DNA from: Mycolicibacterium grossiae
GTDB lineage: Bacteria; Actinomycetota; Actinomycetes; Mycobacteriales; Mycobacteriaceae
Length of the DNA: 64,000 nt
Direction: 5' to 3'
NCBI RefSeq assembly: GCF_008329645.1
Contig: NZ_CP043474.1
Coordinates: 3,844,001 to 3,908,000, forward strand
The translations under genes were made by a program, and so were the position numbers. The notes beneath the pieces were generated by a model. That model had not been told where the DNA came from. It made no database searches and saw only the letters and a list, made by a program, of their open reading frames with translations. Numbering within the stretch: position 1 is the first letter of the stretch; every line of letters begins with the position of its first letter. Positions 51,689-59,971 of the stretch are shown here, piece after piece.

Positions 51689-52976
51689 TCACACCGAGTC
51701 GCAGCATGCCCCGGTAGGTCGACGGGTTCAGCATGGTGGGCCAGGCGGTGCGCAGCCGGTTCTCCGAGATGGGGCGGCCGGCGAAGCGGTCCCGCAGCCA
51801 CCGCAGCGTCATCGGCGCCGACAGTGGATGCAGCAGCATGTGCTCGCTGAACGCGTCGCGGTGGTAGGTGACGCTGGAACCGCCGCGGCTGTAGGTCTCG
51901 GTGAGTTCGTCGATGTCGTCGACCGAGACGATCTTGTCGTGCACGGCCTGGACGATCAGCACCGGCGGCGTCGGCGCGGTGCCGCCGAGCTTGATGCTGT
52001 CGAAGACGTGCTGGACCTCGGGGGTGTCGAGGATCCGCTGCAGCGGCCAGTCCACCAGGTCGTCCATGTCCTTGCGGATCAGCCACAGCACGGCCTGCGC
52101 CGTGGTCATCCGGTGCACGCGCTCGAGCATCTCCTTGCCGTCGGGGGTGGCGTGCTCGGAGATGATCCGGTCGAGGTCGGGATAGACGTGCGACAACGCG
52201 GCGACGACCATGGCCGGCAGCCCGGAGAACAGGCTGCCGTTGAGCCGGCGGTAGGCGCTACCGAGGTCGCCGACCGGCGAGCCCAGCACCGCGCCCACGA
52301 CGTTGAGTTCCGGGGCGTAGTCGGCGTACACCTCGGCGGCCCAGGCGCTGGCCAGCCCGCCGCCGGAGTAGCCCCACAGGCCGACCGGGGCTTCCCGGGA
52401 CAGGTTGAGGGGCTCGAAGTTCAGCGCCGCGCGGACGCCGTCGAGGACGTGGTAGCCGGGTTCGCGCGGCGCGCCCCAGATGCCGTCGGGGCCCTCGTGG
52501 TCGGGTACCGACACCGCCCAGCCCTCCGCGAGGGCCGCGGCGACGAGCAGGAACTCGACCTGCGCCAGTGCGCCGATGGCCTTCGCGCCACGCCGCAGTG
52601 CGTAGGAGGGGAAGCAGCGGCCCGAGATGCCGTCGATGGCGCACTGGTAGGAGACGATCGGGCACGGGCGGGTGGTGTCGCGCTGCACCGGCGCGACGAC
52701 CGTGGTGACCACCGCGCGCGGGCGGCCGTCCATGTCGGCGGACCGGTACAGCAGCTGGGTGGCGGTGAATCGCTGCGGGACGAGGCCCAGGAAGGCGAGC
52801 GATACGTCACGCGATCGCAGGACGGTACCGGGGCGGGCGTGTTCGAACCCCGCGGGCGGGGTGTAGAACGCGTCGCGCTCGGGCAGCTGGGGCCGCTCCT
52901 CGGCCTCGAGCCCCTGGTGAGGGGCCACGCCGATCCACTCGGCACCGGTTGCTTCGGCCGCGCTGCCTAGATCCAT
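51624..52976 (-). CDS. Secretory-lipase-family alpha/beta hydrolase
   Basis: 450 residues from ATG 52976. The nucleophile elbow is GLWGYSGGGLASAWA, and ALAEGWAVSVPDHEGPDG and QAVHDKIVSVDDIDELTETY are family blocks; a C-terminal His is in RDAFSEHMLLHP. It resembles the M. tuberculosis lipase at this place. No clear signal peptide is visible although the family is often exported. A likely substrate is triacylglycerol or a cell-envelope ester. Confidence 0.85.
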   Translation of the reverse strand: MDLGSAAEATGAEWIGVAPHQGLEAEERPQLPERDAFYTPPAGFEHARPGTVLRSRDVSLAFLGLVPQRFTATQLLYRSADMDGRPRAVVTTVVAPVQRDTTRPCPIVSYQCAIDGISGRCFPSYALRRGAKAIGALAQVEFLLVAAALAEGWAVSVPDHEGPDGIWGAPREPGYHVLDGVRAALNFEPLNLSREAPVGLWGYSGGGLASAWAAEVYADYAPELNVVGAVLGSPVGDLGSAYRRLNGSLFSGLPAMVVAALSHVYPDLDRIISEHATPDGKEMLERVHRMTTAQAVLWLIRKDMDDLVDWPLQRILDTPEVQHVFDSIKLGGTAPTPPVLIVQAVHDKIVSVDDIDELTETYSRGGSSVTYHRDAFSEHMLLHPLSAPMTLRWLRDRFAGRPISENRLRTAWPTMLNPSTYRGMLRLGVISAKVILGRRVERRPLSLLDR

Positions 52977-53025
52977 CCGGCCATTCTCTCTTAACGAAAC
53001 CTTAAAGACCAATGAGGGGGGTCGT

Positions 53026-53730
53026 TCACGTCGGCGGGCGCAGGGCCGCGAACTCGTCGGTGACGCGGTAGCGCGACTCGGCGAAGCGGTACAGCGCGGC
53101 CGGTCGACCGCCGCTGCGACCCGACTTGGCGGTGGTCCCGGTGGGGGCGATGACGCCGCGGCGGGCGAGCACGCGTTGCAGGTTGGTGGCGTCCACCGGG
53201 TAGCCGAGGGCCGCGCCGTAGACGTCGCGCAGCGTGGACAGCGCGAACTCGCGCGGTGCGAGCGCATACCCGATGTTGGTGTAGGAGAGCTTCGCATTCA
53301 GCCGGGCGTGTGCGTTGACGATCATCGTCTCGTGGTCGAACGCCAGGGGCGGCAGCGCGTCGACGGGGTGCCACCGGGTGTCCGGCGGCAGTGTCGGCGT
53401 GGCGGGGGAGGGCACCAGGCCCAGGAATGTCGACGCGATCGTCCGCCCGCCGTACACCGAGTCCGGTACGCGGTCCGGGGCGCTGAAGACCGCGAGCTGC
53501 TCGAGGTGGGCCACCTCGCGCAGGTCCACCTTCTCGGCCAGCTGCCGGCGGACCGAACTCGTCATGTCCTCGTCCAGGCGCAGCTGGCCGCCGGGCAGCG
53601 ACCACGCACCGCGCTGCGGTTCCATCGCCCGCTCCCACAGCAGGACGTCGAGCTGCGGTTTCCGCGTCCCGAGGCGGCGCACCTGAAACACGACGGCGAG
53701 CACTTCGTGTGCGGTGCTACGATGTGGCAT
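53026..53730 (-). CDS. nrtR: Nudix-related transcriptional regulator of NAD synthesis (NrtR type)
   Basis: 234 residues from ATG 53730. An N-terminal Nudix domain (VLLWERAMEPQRGAWSLPGG) is followed by a winged-helix domain (LQRVLARRGVIAPTGTTAKS). The Nudix box is degenerate: GX5E is present but the REUXEEXGU part reads RQLAEKVDL, so hydrolysis is unlikely and ligand sensing likely, as in NrtR. It is divergent from nadABC with a 23-bp inverted repeat between them. TATGAT (53743-53738) 7 nt upstream indicates a leaderless message. Confidence 0.87.
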   Translation of the reverse strand: MPHRSTAHEVLAVVFQVRRLGTRKPQLDVLLWERAMEPQRGAWSLPGGQLRLDEDMTSSVRRQLAEKVDLREVAHLEQLAVFSAPDRVPDSVYGGRTIASTFLGLVPSPATPTLPPDTRWHPVDALPPLAFDHETMIVNAHARLNAKLSYTNIGYALAPREFALSTLRDVYGAALGYPVDATNLQRVLARRGVIAPTGTTAKSGRSGGRPAALYRFAESRYRVTDEFAALRPPT

Positions 53731-53753
53731 GTTTTCGATCATAAGTCGAAAAC
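53731..53753. promoter_or_regulatory. Inverted repeat operator between nrtR and nadA
   Basis: GTTTTCGA-N7-TCGAAAAC: eight-base arms are perfect. It starts one base before the nrtR ATG, contains the nrtR -10 and begins at the predicted nadA transcript start (after TACGAT 53718-53723). It is the obvious NrtR site. Confidence 0.82.
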
Positions 53754-53776
53754 CTCGGGAGTCAAAGGAGACGGCC

Positions 53777-54823
53777 ATGACGGTGCTGGACACCACGGCG
53801 GAGCCCCAGGGCTGGGCGGACAAGATCACGAACGGCCCGGGTGGTTACGGCGGCGTGGAGGCCGACGAGCAGTGGGCCGCCGAGGTCCGCCGCCTCGTCG
53901 AGCAGCGCAACGCGACACTGCTGGCGCACAACTACCAGGTGCCGGCCATCCAGGACATCGCCGATCACGTCGGGGACTCGCTGGCGCTGTCGCGCATCGC
54001 CGCCGAGGCGCCCGAGGACGTCATCGTGTTCTGCGGCGTGCACTTCATGGCGGAGACCGCGAAGATCCTCAGCCCCGACAAGACGGTGCTGATCCCGGAC
54101 CAGCGGGCGGGCTGCTCGCTGGCCGACTCGATCACCGCCGAGGATCTGCGTGCGTGGAAGGACGAGTTCCCCGACGCCGTCGTGGTGTCCTACGTGAACA
54201 CCACCGCCGCGGTGAAGGCCCTGACCGACGTGTGCTGCACCTCCTCGAACGCCGTCGAGGTGGTGGCCTCCATCCCCGCCGACCGCGACGTGCTGTTCTG
54301 CCCGGACCAGTTCCTCGGTGCGCACGTGCGGCGCGTCACCGGCCGGAAGAACCTGCACGTCTGGGCGGGCGAGTGCCACGTGCACGCCGGCATCAACGGC
54401 GACGAGCTGGCCGCCCAGGCGCGCAGCCATCCCGATGCCGAGTTGTTCGTGCACCCCGAGTGCGGCTGCGCCACGTCGGCGCTGTACCTCGCCGGCGAGG
54501 GAGCCGTCCCGGACGACCGCGTCAAGATCCTCTCCACCGGCGGCATGCTCGACGCCGCCCGCGAGACCCGCGCCCGCCAGGTCCTGGTGGCCACCGAGAT
54601 CGGCATGCTGCACCAGTTGCGGCGCGCCGCACCGGACGTCGACTTCCGGGCCGTCAACGACCGGGCGTCGTGCACCTACATGAAGATGATCACCCCGGCC
54701 GCGCTGCTGCGGTGCCTGCGCGAGGGCGCCGACGAGGTGCACGTGGACCCGGAGACCGCCCGCCTCGCACGTGCCAGCGTCCAGCGCATGATCGCGATCG
54801 GGCAGCCCGGCGGCGGGGAATGA
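53777..54823 (+). CDS. nadA: Quinolinate synthase
   Basis: 348 residues from ATG 53777, with AAGGAG 6 nt upstream. Iron-sulfur cysteines lie in IVFCGVHFMAET, VHPECGCATSAL and RASCTYMKM; LLAHNYQVPAIQDIADHVGD is the substrate region. It condenses iminoaspartate and dihydroxyacetone phosphate to quinolinate. It is the first gene of nadABC; its stop overlaps nadB (ATGA). Confidence 0.96.
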   Translation: MTVLDTTAEPQGWADKITNGPGGYGGVEADEQWAAEVRRLVEQRNATLLAHNYQVPAIQDIADHVGDSLALSRIAAEAPEDVIVFCGVHFMAETAKILSPDKTVLIPDQRAGCSLADSITAEDLRAWKDEFPDAVVVSYVNTTAAVKALTDVCCTSSNAVEVVASIPADRDVLFCPDQFLGAHVRRVTGRKNLHVWAGECHVHAGINGDELAAQARSHPDAELFVHPECGCATSALYLAGEGAVPDDRVKILSTGGMLDAARETRARQVLVATEIGMLHQLRRAAPDVDFRAVNDRASCTYMKMITPAALLRCLREGADEVHVDPETARLARASVQRMIAIGQPGGGE

Positions 54824-56421
54824 CGCGCCGCCTCGCCCGCTGCGGCGGCAGCGGCGTCTGGGAGCAGCGCGCCGACGTCGTCGTGGTCGGCACCGGCGTG
54901 GCGGGGCTGGCCGCTGCGTTGGCTGCGCACCGCAGCGGCCGTCGCGTGGTCGTGCTGAGCAAGGCCCGTGAGACCGCCACGTTCTACGCCCAGGGCGGCA
55001 TCGCGGTGGTGCTGCCGCGGACCGACGACTCGGTGGAGGCGCACGTCGCCGACACCCTGGCCGCGGGCGGCGGACTGTGTGACGCCGCGGCGGTCACGTC
55101 GATCGTCGCCGACGGTCACCGGGCGGTCCGCGACCTGGTGGCCGACGGGGCGCGCTTCGATTCTCCCGCCGGAGGTGCCTCGCCCGGAACCCCGGATGGC
55201 GCGTGGGCGCTCACCCGCGAGGGCGGCCACTCGCGGCGCCGCATCATCCACGCCGGTGGCGACGCGACCGGCGCCGAGGTGCAGCGCGCCCTCGACGCCG
55301 CGGCCGCGCGCCTCGACGTCCGGACCGGACACGTGGCGCTCGAGGTGCTGCACGACGACGCCGGCGTGACCGGCGTGCTGGTGCACGACGGCAGCGGACC
55401 GGGCATCCTGCACGCCCCGACGGTCGTGCTCGCCACGGGCGGCCTCGGGCACCTCTACGCCGCCACCACCAACCCGGAGGGCTCCACCGGGGACGGCATC
55501 GCGCTGGCGCTGTGGGCGGGCGTGCCGGTCGCGGACCTCGAGTTCGTGCAGTTCCACCCGACCATGCTGTGCGTCGACGGTGGCGGACGCCGCCCGCTGA
55601 TCACCGAGGCGCTGCGCGGCGAGGGAGCGGTGCTCGTCGACGGCCACGGGCGCTCGGTCACCGCGGGTGTCCACCCGATGGGCGACCTCGCGCCGCGCGA
55701 CGTCGTCGCGGCGGCGATCGACGCCCGGTTGCGCGAGAGCGGGGACGCCCGCGTCTTCCTCGACGCGCGCGCCGTCGCCGACGTCGCCGTGCGCTTCCCG
55801 ACCGTCACCGCGGCCTGCCGCGCGGCGGGCATCGACCCGCAGCACCAGTTGATCCCGGTCGTGCCGGGTGCGCACTACAGCTGCGGCGGCGTCGTCACCG
55901 ACGTCGAGGGCCGCACGTCCCTGCCCGGGCTGTACGCCGCGGGCGAGGTCGCCCGCACCGGCATGCACGGCGCCAACCGGCTGGCATCCAACAGCCTGCT
56001 GGAGGGGCTGGTCGTCGGTGGCCGCGCGGGCCGGGCCGCCGCCGCGCATGCGCTCGACGCCGGCGCCGGTCGCCGCGCCGTCCCCACCGAGGAGACCCGA
56101 GTCGCGCTGCCTCGCAACGCACTGCAGCAGCAGATGAGTCGGGCCGTGGGTGTGCGGCGCGACGCCGCCGGGCTGCGGGCCACCGCCGACCTGCTGGGCA
56201 CCGCGACACCCGTCACCCGGGGTGGACGCGCCGCGGCCGAGGACGCCGTCCTCACCGTCACCGCGGGTGCCGTCGTCGCGGCTGCTCGCGAGCGCGCCGA
56301 GTCCCGCGGCTGCCACCACCGGTCCGATCACCCGGCGACCGACCCGGCCCGGGCCGTCAGTTCCACCGTCCGCCTCGACGACGGACGTCTCACCGTCTCT
56401 CAACCCCTGGGGGTGTGCTGA
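54820..56421 (+). CDS. nadB: L-aspartate oxidase
   Basis: 533 residues from ATG 54820. FAD-binding VVVGTGVAGLAAALAAHRSG is at the N-terminus, with FYAQGGIAVVLP, EFVQFHPTMLCVDG and HGANRLASNSLLEGLVVGG as family blocks. It oxidises aspartate to iminoaspartate for NadA. It is coupled to nadA and nadC by overlapping stop and start codons. Confidence 0.96.
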   Translation: MTRRLARCGGSGVWEQRADVVVVGTGVAGLAAALAAHRSGRRVVVLSKARETATFYAQGGIAVVLPRTDDSVEAHVADTLAAGGGLCDAAAVTSIVADGHRAVRDLVADGARFDSPAGGASPGTPDGAWALTREGGHSRRRIIHAGGDATGAEVQRALDAAAARLDVRTGHVALEVLHDDAGVTGVLVHDGSGPGILHAPTVVLATGGLGHLYAATTNPEGSTGDGIALALWAGVPVADLEFVQFHPTMLCVDGGGRRPLITEALRGEGAVLVDGHGRSVTAGVHPMGDLAPRDVVAAAIDARLRESGDARVFLDARAVADVAVRFPTVTAACRAAGIDPQHQLIPVVPGAHYSCGGVVTDVEGRTSLPGLYAAGEVARTGMHGANRLASNSLLEGLVVGGRAGRAAAAHALDAGAGRRAVPTEETRVALPRNALQQQMSRAVGVRRDAAGLRATADLLGTATPVTRGGRAAAEDAVLTVTAGAVVAAARERAESRGCHHRSDHPATDPARAVSSTVRLDDGRLTVSQPLGVC

Positions 56422-57278
56422 TGCGACTCACCGACGACGAACGACGCGAGGCGCTCGCCGCGATCGAGCGGGCGCTGACCGAGGACCTCCGGTACGGCCC
56501 GGACGTCACCACCGAGGCCACGGTGTCCGCCGACGCCCGCACCGTCGCCGCAATGGTCACCCGCGAACCCGGCGTCGTCGCCGGCGTCGAGGTCGCCCTG
56601 CTGGTGTTCGACGAGGTGCTCGGCAGCGACGGTTACCGGGTCGTGGAGCGCGTGGAGGACGGCGCACGGCTCGAGGCGGGCCAGCCGTTGCTCGTCGTGG
56701 AGGCCACGATGCGCGGCTTGCTCACCGCCGAGCGCACGACGCTGAATTTGGTGAGCCACCTCAGCGGAATCGCCACCGCGACCGCCCGCTGGGTCGACGC
56801 CGTCGAGGGCACCGGCACGGCGATCCGCGACACCCGCAAGACCCTGCCGGGGCTGCGCGCGCTGCAGAAGTACGCCGTGCGCGTGGGCGGCGGCGTCAAC
56901 CACCGCATGGGTCTCGGTGACGCGGCGTTGATCAAGGACAACCACGTGGCCGCGGCCGGGGGCGTCGTCGAGGCGCTGAAACTGGTCCGCGCGGCCGCGC
57001 CCGACCTGCCCTGCGAGGTGGAGGTCGACTCGCTCGAGCAGCTCGACGCCATCCTCGGAGAGGACGTCGAGCTGGTGCTGCTCGACAACTTCCCGGTGTG
57101 GCAGACCCAGATCGCGGTGCAGCGCCGCAACTCGCGCGCGCCCGGCACCAAGCTGGAGTCCTCGGGCGGGTTGTCGCTCGACACCGCCGCCGACTATGCC
57201 GGCACCGGCGTCGACTACCTCGCCGTCGGCGCGCTCACCCATTCGGTGCGGGTGCTCGACATCGGGTTGGACGTCTAG
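56421..57278 (+). CDS. nadC: Nicotinate-nucleotide pyrophosphorylase
   Basis: 285 residues from ATG 56421 (TGATG overlap with nadB). Family motifs are TLNLVSHLSGIATAT, RDTRKTLPGLRALQKYAV, GGGVNHRMGL and IKDNHVAAAGG. It converts quinolinate and PRPP to nicotinate mononucleotide, completing the de novo branch. It is convergent with the PGRS-like gene, six bases from its stop. Confidence 0.96.
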   Translation: MRLTDDERREALAAIERALTEDLRYGPDVTTEATVSADARTVAAMVTREPGVVAGVEVALLVFDEVLGSDGYRVVERVEDGARLEAGQPLLVVEATMRGLLTAERTTLNLVSHLSGIATATARWVDAVEGTGTAIRDTRKTLPGLRALQKYAVRVGGGVNHRMGLGDAALIKDNHVAAAGGVVEALKLVRAAAPDLPCEVEVDSLEQLDAILGEDVELVLLDNFPVWQTQIAVQRRNSRAPGTKLESSGGLSLDTAADYAGTGVDYLAVGALTHSVRVLDIGLDV

Positions 57279-57284
57279 GGGCGG

Positions 57285-58625
57285 TCAGTCCGCGTCGGAG
57301 TCCGCCCCGGTGGTCGATCCCGCCCCGCTGGTCGATTCCGCCCCGCTGGTCGGTCCCGCCCCGCGGCCCGCAGCACCGGTCGCCGACGACGTGCCCGCGG
57401 ATGCGCCCGCCGTCGTCGACGTGGTCGCCACCCGGGTCGTCCCGGTGGTCGCGGTGCCGGGCGTGGTCCCGCCGGGGACGGTGGTCGCGCCGTCCTGGCC
57501 GTCGCTACCGCGGGTACCGGATACCGTGCCGCCGCTCCCTCCGGTGCCGCCCGCGCCGCCGCGGGTGGCGCCGCTGCCCGTGGCGTCGCCGCCCGTGCCG
57601 CCGGCTCCGCCGTCGCCGACCTCGCTGGCCGCGCCGCCGTCACCGCCGCGGCCACCCGTGGCCGTCGACCGCGGACTCTCGGCGGTGCCGCCCGCGCCGC
57701 CCGCGCCACCGCTGCCCGTCATGCCGCCAGTGCCTCCCGCGCCGCCGGCCCCGCCGGTCGCGATGCCGTCGGCACTGTACGCCGCGCCGCCCTGGCCGCC
57801 CTGCCCGCCGTTGCCGGCGATCATGCCTCCGTTTCCGCCGCGCCCACCCTGCAGTCCGGTGGCGGTGCCGTAGCCGACGACGGCGATGCCTCCGGCGCCG
57901 CCGTTGCCGCCATTGCCGAACAGGCCGGCGTTGCCGCCGTTGCCGCCGAAGCCCCGCACGCCGACCCCGCCATTGCCGCCGTTGCCGATGAGCAGCCCGC
58001 CGTTGCCACCGTCCTGGCCGGCGAACCCGTCGCCGCCGTTGCCGATGAGCAGACCGGCATTCTGTCCGGGCCCGCCGTCGCTGATGAAGATCTTCACGAA
58101 GGCGGCGACGGCGTCGCCCAGCCCCGGTGCCGCCGGTGCGGCGGCCAGGGCTGCCGGTGTGGCGCCGGACGTCGGCGCGAGCGCCAACGGGAGGGCCGAC
58201 CCGGAGGCGGTGCGCGCACCGTCATCGGTCACCGCCGCTTGCGGTGCGGCGGCGGTTCCGGGTCGCGCGACGAGCGCGGCCGGTGCGACCCGTGACGGGC
58301 CGGTCGTCGCACCGCCGGCGGCGCGCGCCGCGGCGGCCCCTGGGTCGGTCGGCGGAGCCGGCTGGGCGAGCGCGGACGCCAGCGCCGGGGCGAGCGTCGT
58401 GGCCCATGACGGCGCCGCGGGGGCGGTGCCCGTCAGCAGCGCGGTGGGTGTGGCGACCGCCGCCGGAGCGGGAAGGTGCGCGGCCGCGGACGTGGGACGG
58501 ATCGGCGTCGCCGTGGGATCCGCGGGATCGGCGCCGGCGGCGGTGGTGCCTGCAGCGGTGACGACGCCGACGGCGAGGGCGGCGGTGAACATGGTCGATC
58601 GGCTGGTGCTCGGGCCGAGGGGCAT
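57285..58625 (-). CDS. Secreted glycine-rich PGRS-like protein without PE domain
   Basis: 446 residues from ATG 58625 with GGGAG 9 nt upstream. The N-terminus is a signal peptide (basic start, TMFTAALAVGVVTAAGTTAA, then AGADP). An Ala/Pro-rich region (about 35-180) is followed by GLLIGNGGDGFAGQDGGNGG and about 170 residues of GGX repeats such as GNGGNGGVGVRG and GGAGGAGGTGG. These match the Gly-rich part of PE_PGRS proteins, including the repeated GLLIGNGG, but the PE domain is absent. A Ser/Thr/Gly tail ends in six-residue repeats. It is likely exported by Sec or Tat to the cell wall; the function is unknown. Confidence 0.82.
   Translation of the reverse strand: MPLGPSTSRSTMFTAALAVGVVTAAGTTAAGADPADPTATPIRPTSAAAHLPAPAAVATPTALLTGTAPAAPSWATTLAPALASALAQPAPPTDPGAAAARAAGGATTGPSRVAPAALVARPGTAAAPQAAVTDDGARTASGSALPLALAPTSGATPAALAAAPAAPGLGDAVAAFVKIFISDGGPGQNAGLLIGNGGDGFAGQDGGNGGLLIGNGGNGGVGVRGFGGNGGNAGLFGNGGNGGAGGIAVVGYGTATGLQGGRGGNGGMIAGNGGQGGQGGAAYSADGIATGGAGGAGGTGGMTGSGGAGGAGGTAESPRSTATGGRGGDGGAASEVGDGGAGGTGGDATGSGATRGGAGGTGGSGGTVSGTRGSDGQDGATTVPGGTTPGTATTGTTRVATTSTTAGASAGTSSATGAAGRGAGPTSGAESTSGAGSTTGADSDAD
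57301..57369. repeat. 18-bp tandem repeats at the 3' end of the PGRS-like gene
   Basis: Units of (t/c)ccgccccg(g/c)tggtcg(a/g)t begin at 57301, 57319 and 57337, with a partial fourth at 57355. On the minus strand they encode TSGAES-like six-residue repeats. Confidence 0.85.
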
Positions 58626-58705
58626 GCGTGGGGTCTCCCGTGGTCGTGGTCGGACGGCGGGGCCCTGCGTCCCCGCGCGCGGCGTCACCACGTAAACACA
58701 CGTTC

Positions 58706-58799
58706 ACGGCTTGGTTCAAGCCGTAACCAGGATCTTCCGCTGCGTCAAAAACTGCTGGCTAATGCCGTCACAACCCGGCCCTGGGCGTTAACCAAGATC
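58706..58799. promoter_or_regulatory. Upstream region of the PGRS-like gene: hairpin and repeated GTAACC boxes
   Basis: ACGGCTTG-GTT-CAAGCCGT (58706-58724) is a perfect inverted repeat. GTAACCAGGATC (58723-58734) and GTTAACCAAGATC (58787-58799) repeat the same box 64 bp apart, with GTCACAACC between. The arrangement resembles multi-box response-regulator sites such as those of MtrA, but this is only an inference. Confidence 0.35.
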
Positions 58800-58814
58800 A
58801 CCGATCGTGGCGCA

Positions 58815-59450
58815 TCAGGCGGTCGCGGCGCGCCGCACCAGCGACAGCACCACGGCGGCGGTGGCGAAGAGTCCGGAGAACACCCGGTTGACGATGGTCT
58901 GCTGACGCGGCGTGTGCATCCACCGCAGCAACCGCGCCGCCAGGCCGGTGTAGAGGCCCATCACGACGCAGTCGACGACGATCATCGTCACGCCGATGGC
59001 GAGATACTGCGGCAGCAGCGGCGCGCCGGGCACGAGGAACTGCGGCGTCACCGCGAGGAAGAACACCAACCCCTTGGGGTTCGTGGCGTTGACCAGGAAT
59101 CCGCGAGTGACCAACGCCATCCGCCCACGGTCGCCGCTACCGGTGAGCTGCTCGCCCAGGTCCCGCGTCGCCGAACGCCACTGCCGCACCGCCAGGTACA
59201 GCAGGTACGCCACACCGATCCACTTGATGACGTTGAACGCGACCACCGAACGCGTGACGACGGCGCCCAGCCCCAGCGCGACCAGGGTCAGCTGCAACAT
59301 CAGCCCCACCTCGAGGCCGAGGATGCTCCAGTAGCCGCGCCGGACGCCGTGGGTCAGGCCGGTGGCCATCGACTGGATGGCACCGGCCCCCGGTGACACC
59401 GCGATGAGGATCGCCGCACCGAGGAACGCCAACCACAGACTCCAGCTCAT
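58815..59450 (-). CDS. LysE/RhtB-family amino-acid exporter
   Basis: 211 residues from ATG 59450. Six membrane helices; the family start LAFLGAAILIAVSPGAGAIQ and the conserved GFLVNATNPKGLVFFLAV are present. It exports amino acids or derivatives out of the cell; the substrate is unknown. It lies between the PGRS-like gene and the DUF385-type gene, all on the minus strand. There is no sign of a lysine-responsive switch upstream. Confidence 0.9.
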   Translation of the reverse strand: MSWSLWLAFLGAAILIAVSPGAGAIQSMATGLTHGVRRGYWSILGLEVGLMLQLTLVALGLGAVVTRSVVAFNVIKWIGVAYLLYLAVRQWRSATRDLGEQLTGSGDRGRMALVTRGFLVNATNPKGLVFFLAVTPQFLVPGAPLLPQYLAIGVTMIVVDCVVMGLYTGLAARLLRWMHTPRQQTIVNRVFSGLFATAAVVLSLVRRAATA

Positions 59451-59505
59451 GCCACGAAGTGTGGCAGCGGCCGAGACGTCCGCTCAAGCCGTTTCCGGGC
59501 GCAGC

Positions 59506-59928
59506 TCAGGCGATGTCGGCGACGAACGTGCCCTGCCGCTTGGCCAGCATGCGCGGGATTCGAGGCAGCGCCGGGTCGTGCGTACCGGCGGGAAGGACGC
59601 GGGGATTGGTCAGATGCAGGTCCTGGCGGCCGACGTGGATGTCGGCCTCGCCGGCGGCGAGCACGTTCTTCACCCAGTTCGTCTTGCCGTGGACGAGGCC
59701 AATCGCGAGCAGGCGGTCCTTGCGGTAGGCGGTGACGATCGTCTCGTAGGTCTTTCCCGACGTACGGCCGCGGTGGCGGATGACCGCGAAACCGGGCATC
59801 CGCTTCGACAGCGGGCGCAGCAGCGGGTTGACGTACTTGATCTGGAAGTTCTCCAACCAGACCGGGATGAGCATCGGGACGCCGGGCGCGTCGTTGGGGT
59901 GATCCTTGCGTGCGGACGAGCTGGACAT
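59506..59928 (-). CDS. DUF385/deazaflavin-dependent nitroreductase-family protein
   Basis: 140 residues from ATG 59928. YVNPLLRPLSKRMPGFAVIR then HRGRTSGKTYETIVTAYR and VKNVLAAGEADIHVGRQDLH follow the split-barrel fold of F420-binding proteins (Ddn family), which occur in large numbers in mycobacteria. It is divergent from hisD with only 43 bp between starts. The substrate is unknown; F420 use is expected but not shown. Confidence 0.82.
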   Translation of the reverse strand: MSSSSARKDHPNDAPGVPMLIPVWLENFQIKYVNPLLRPLSKRMPGFAVIRHRGRTSGKTYETIVTAYRKDRLLAIGLVHGKTNWVKNVLAAGEADIHVGRQDLHLTNPRVLPAGTHDPALPRIPRMLAKRQGTFVADIA

Positions 59929-59971
59929 GGCGGCTCCATTTCGATTTGGACTGCTCTGGGACAATAGTGGC

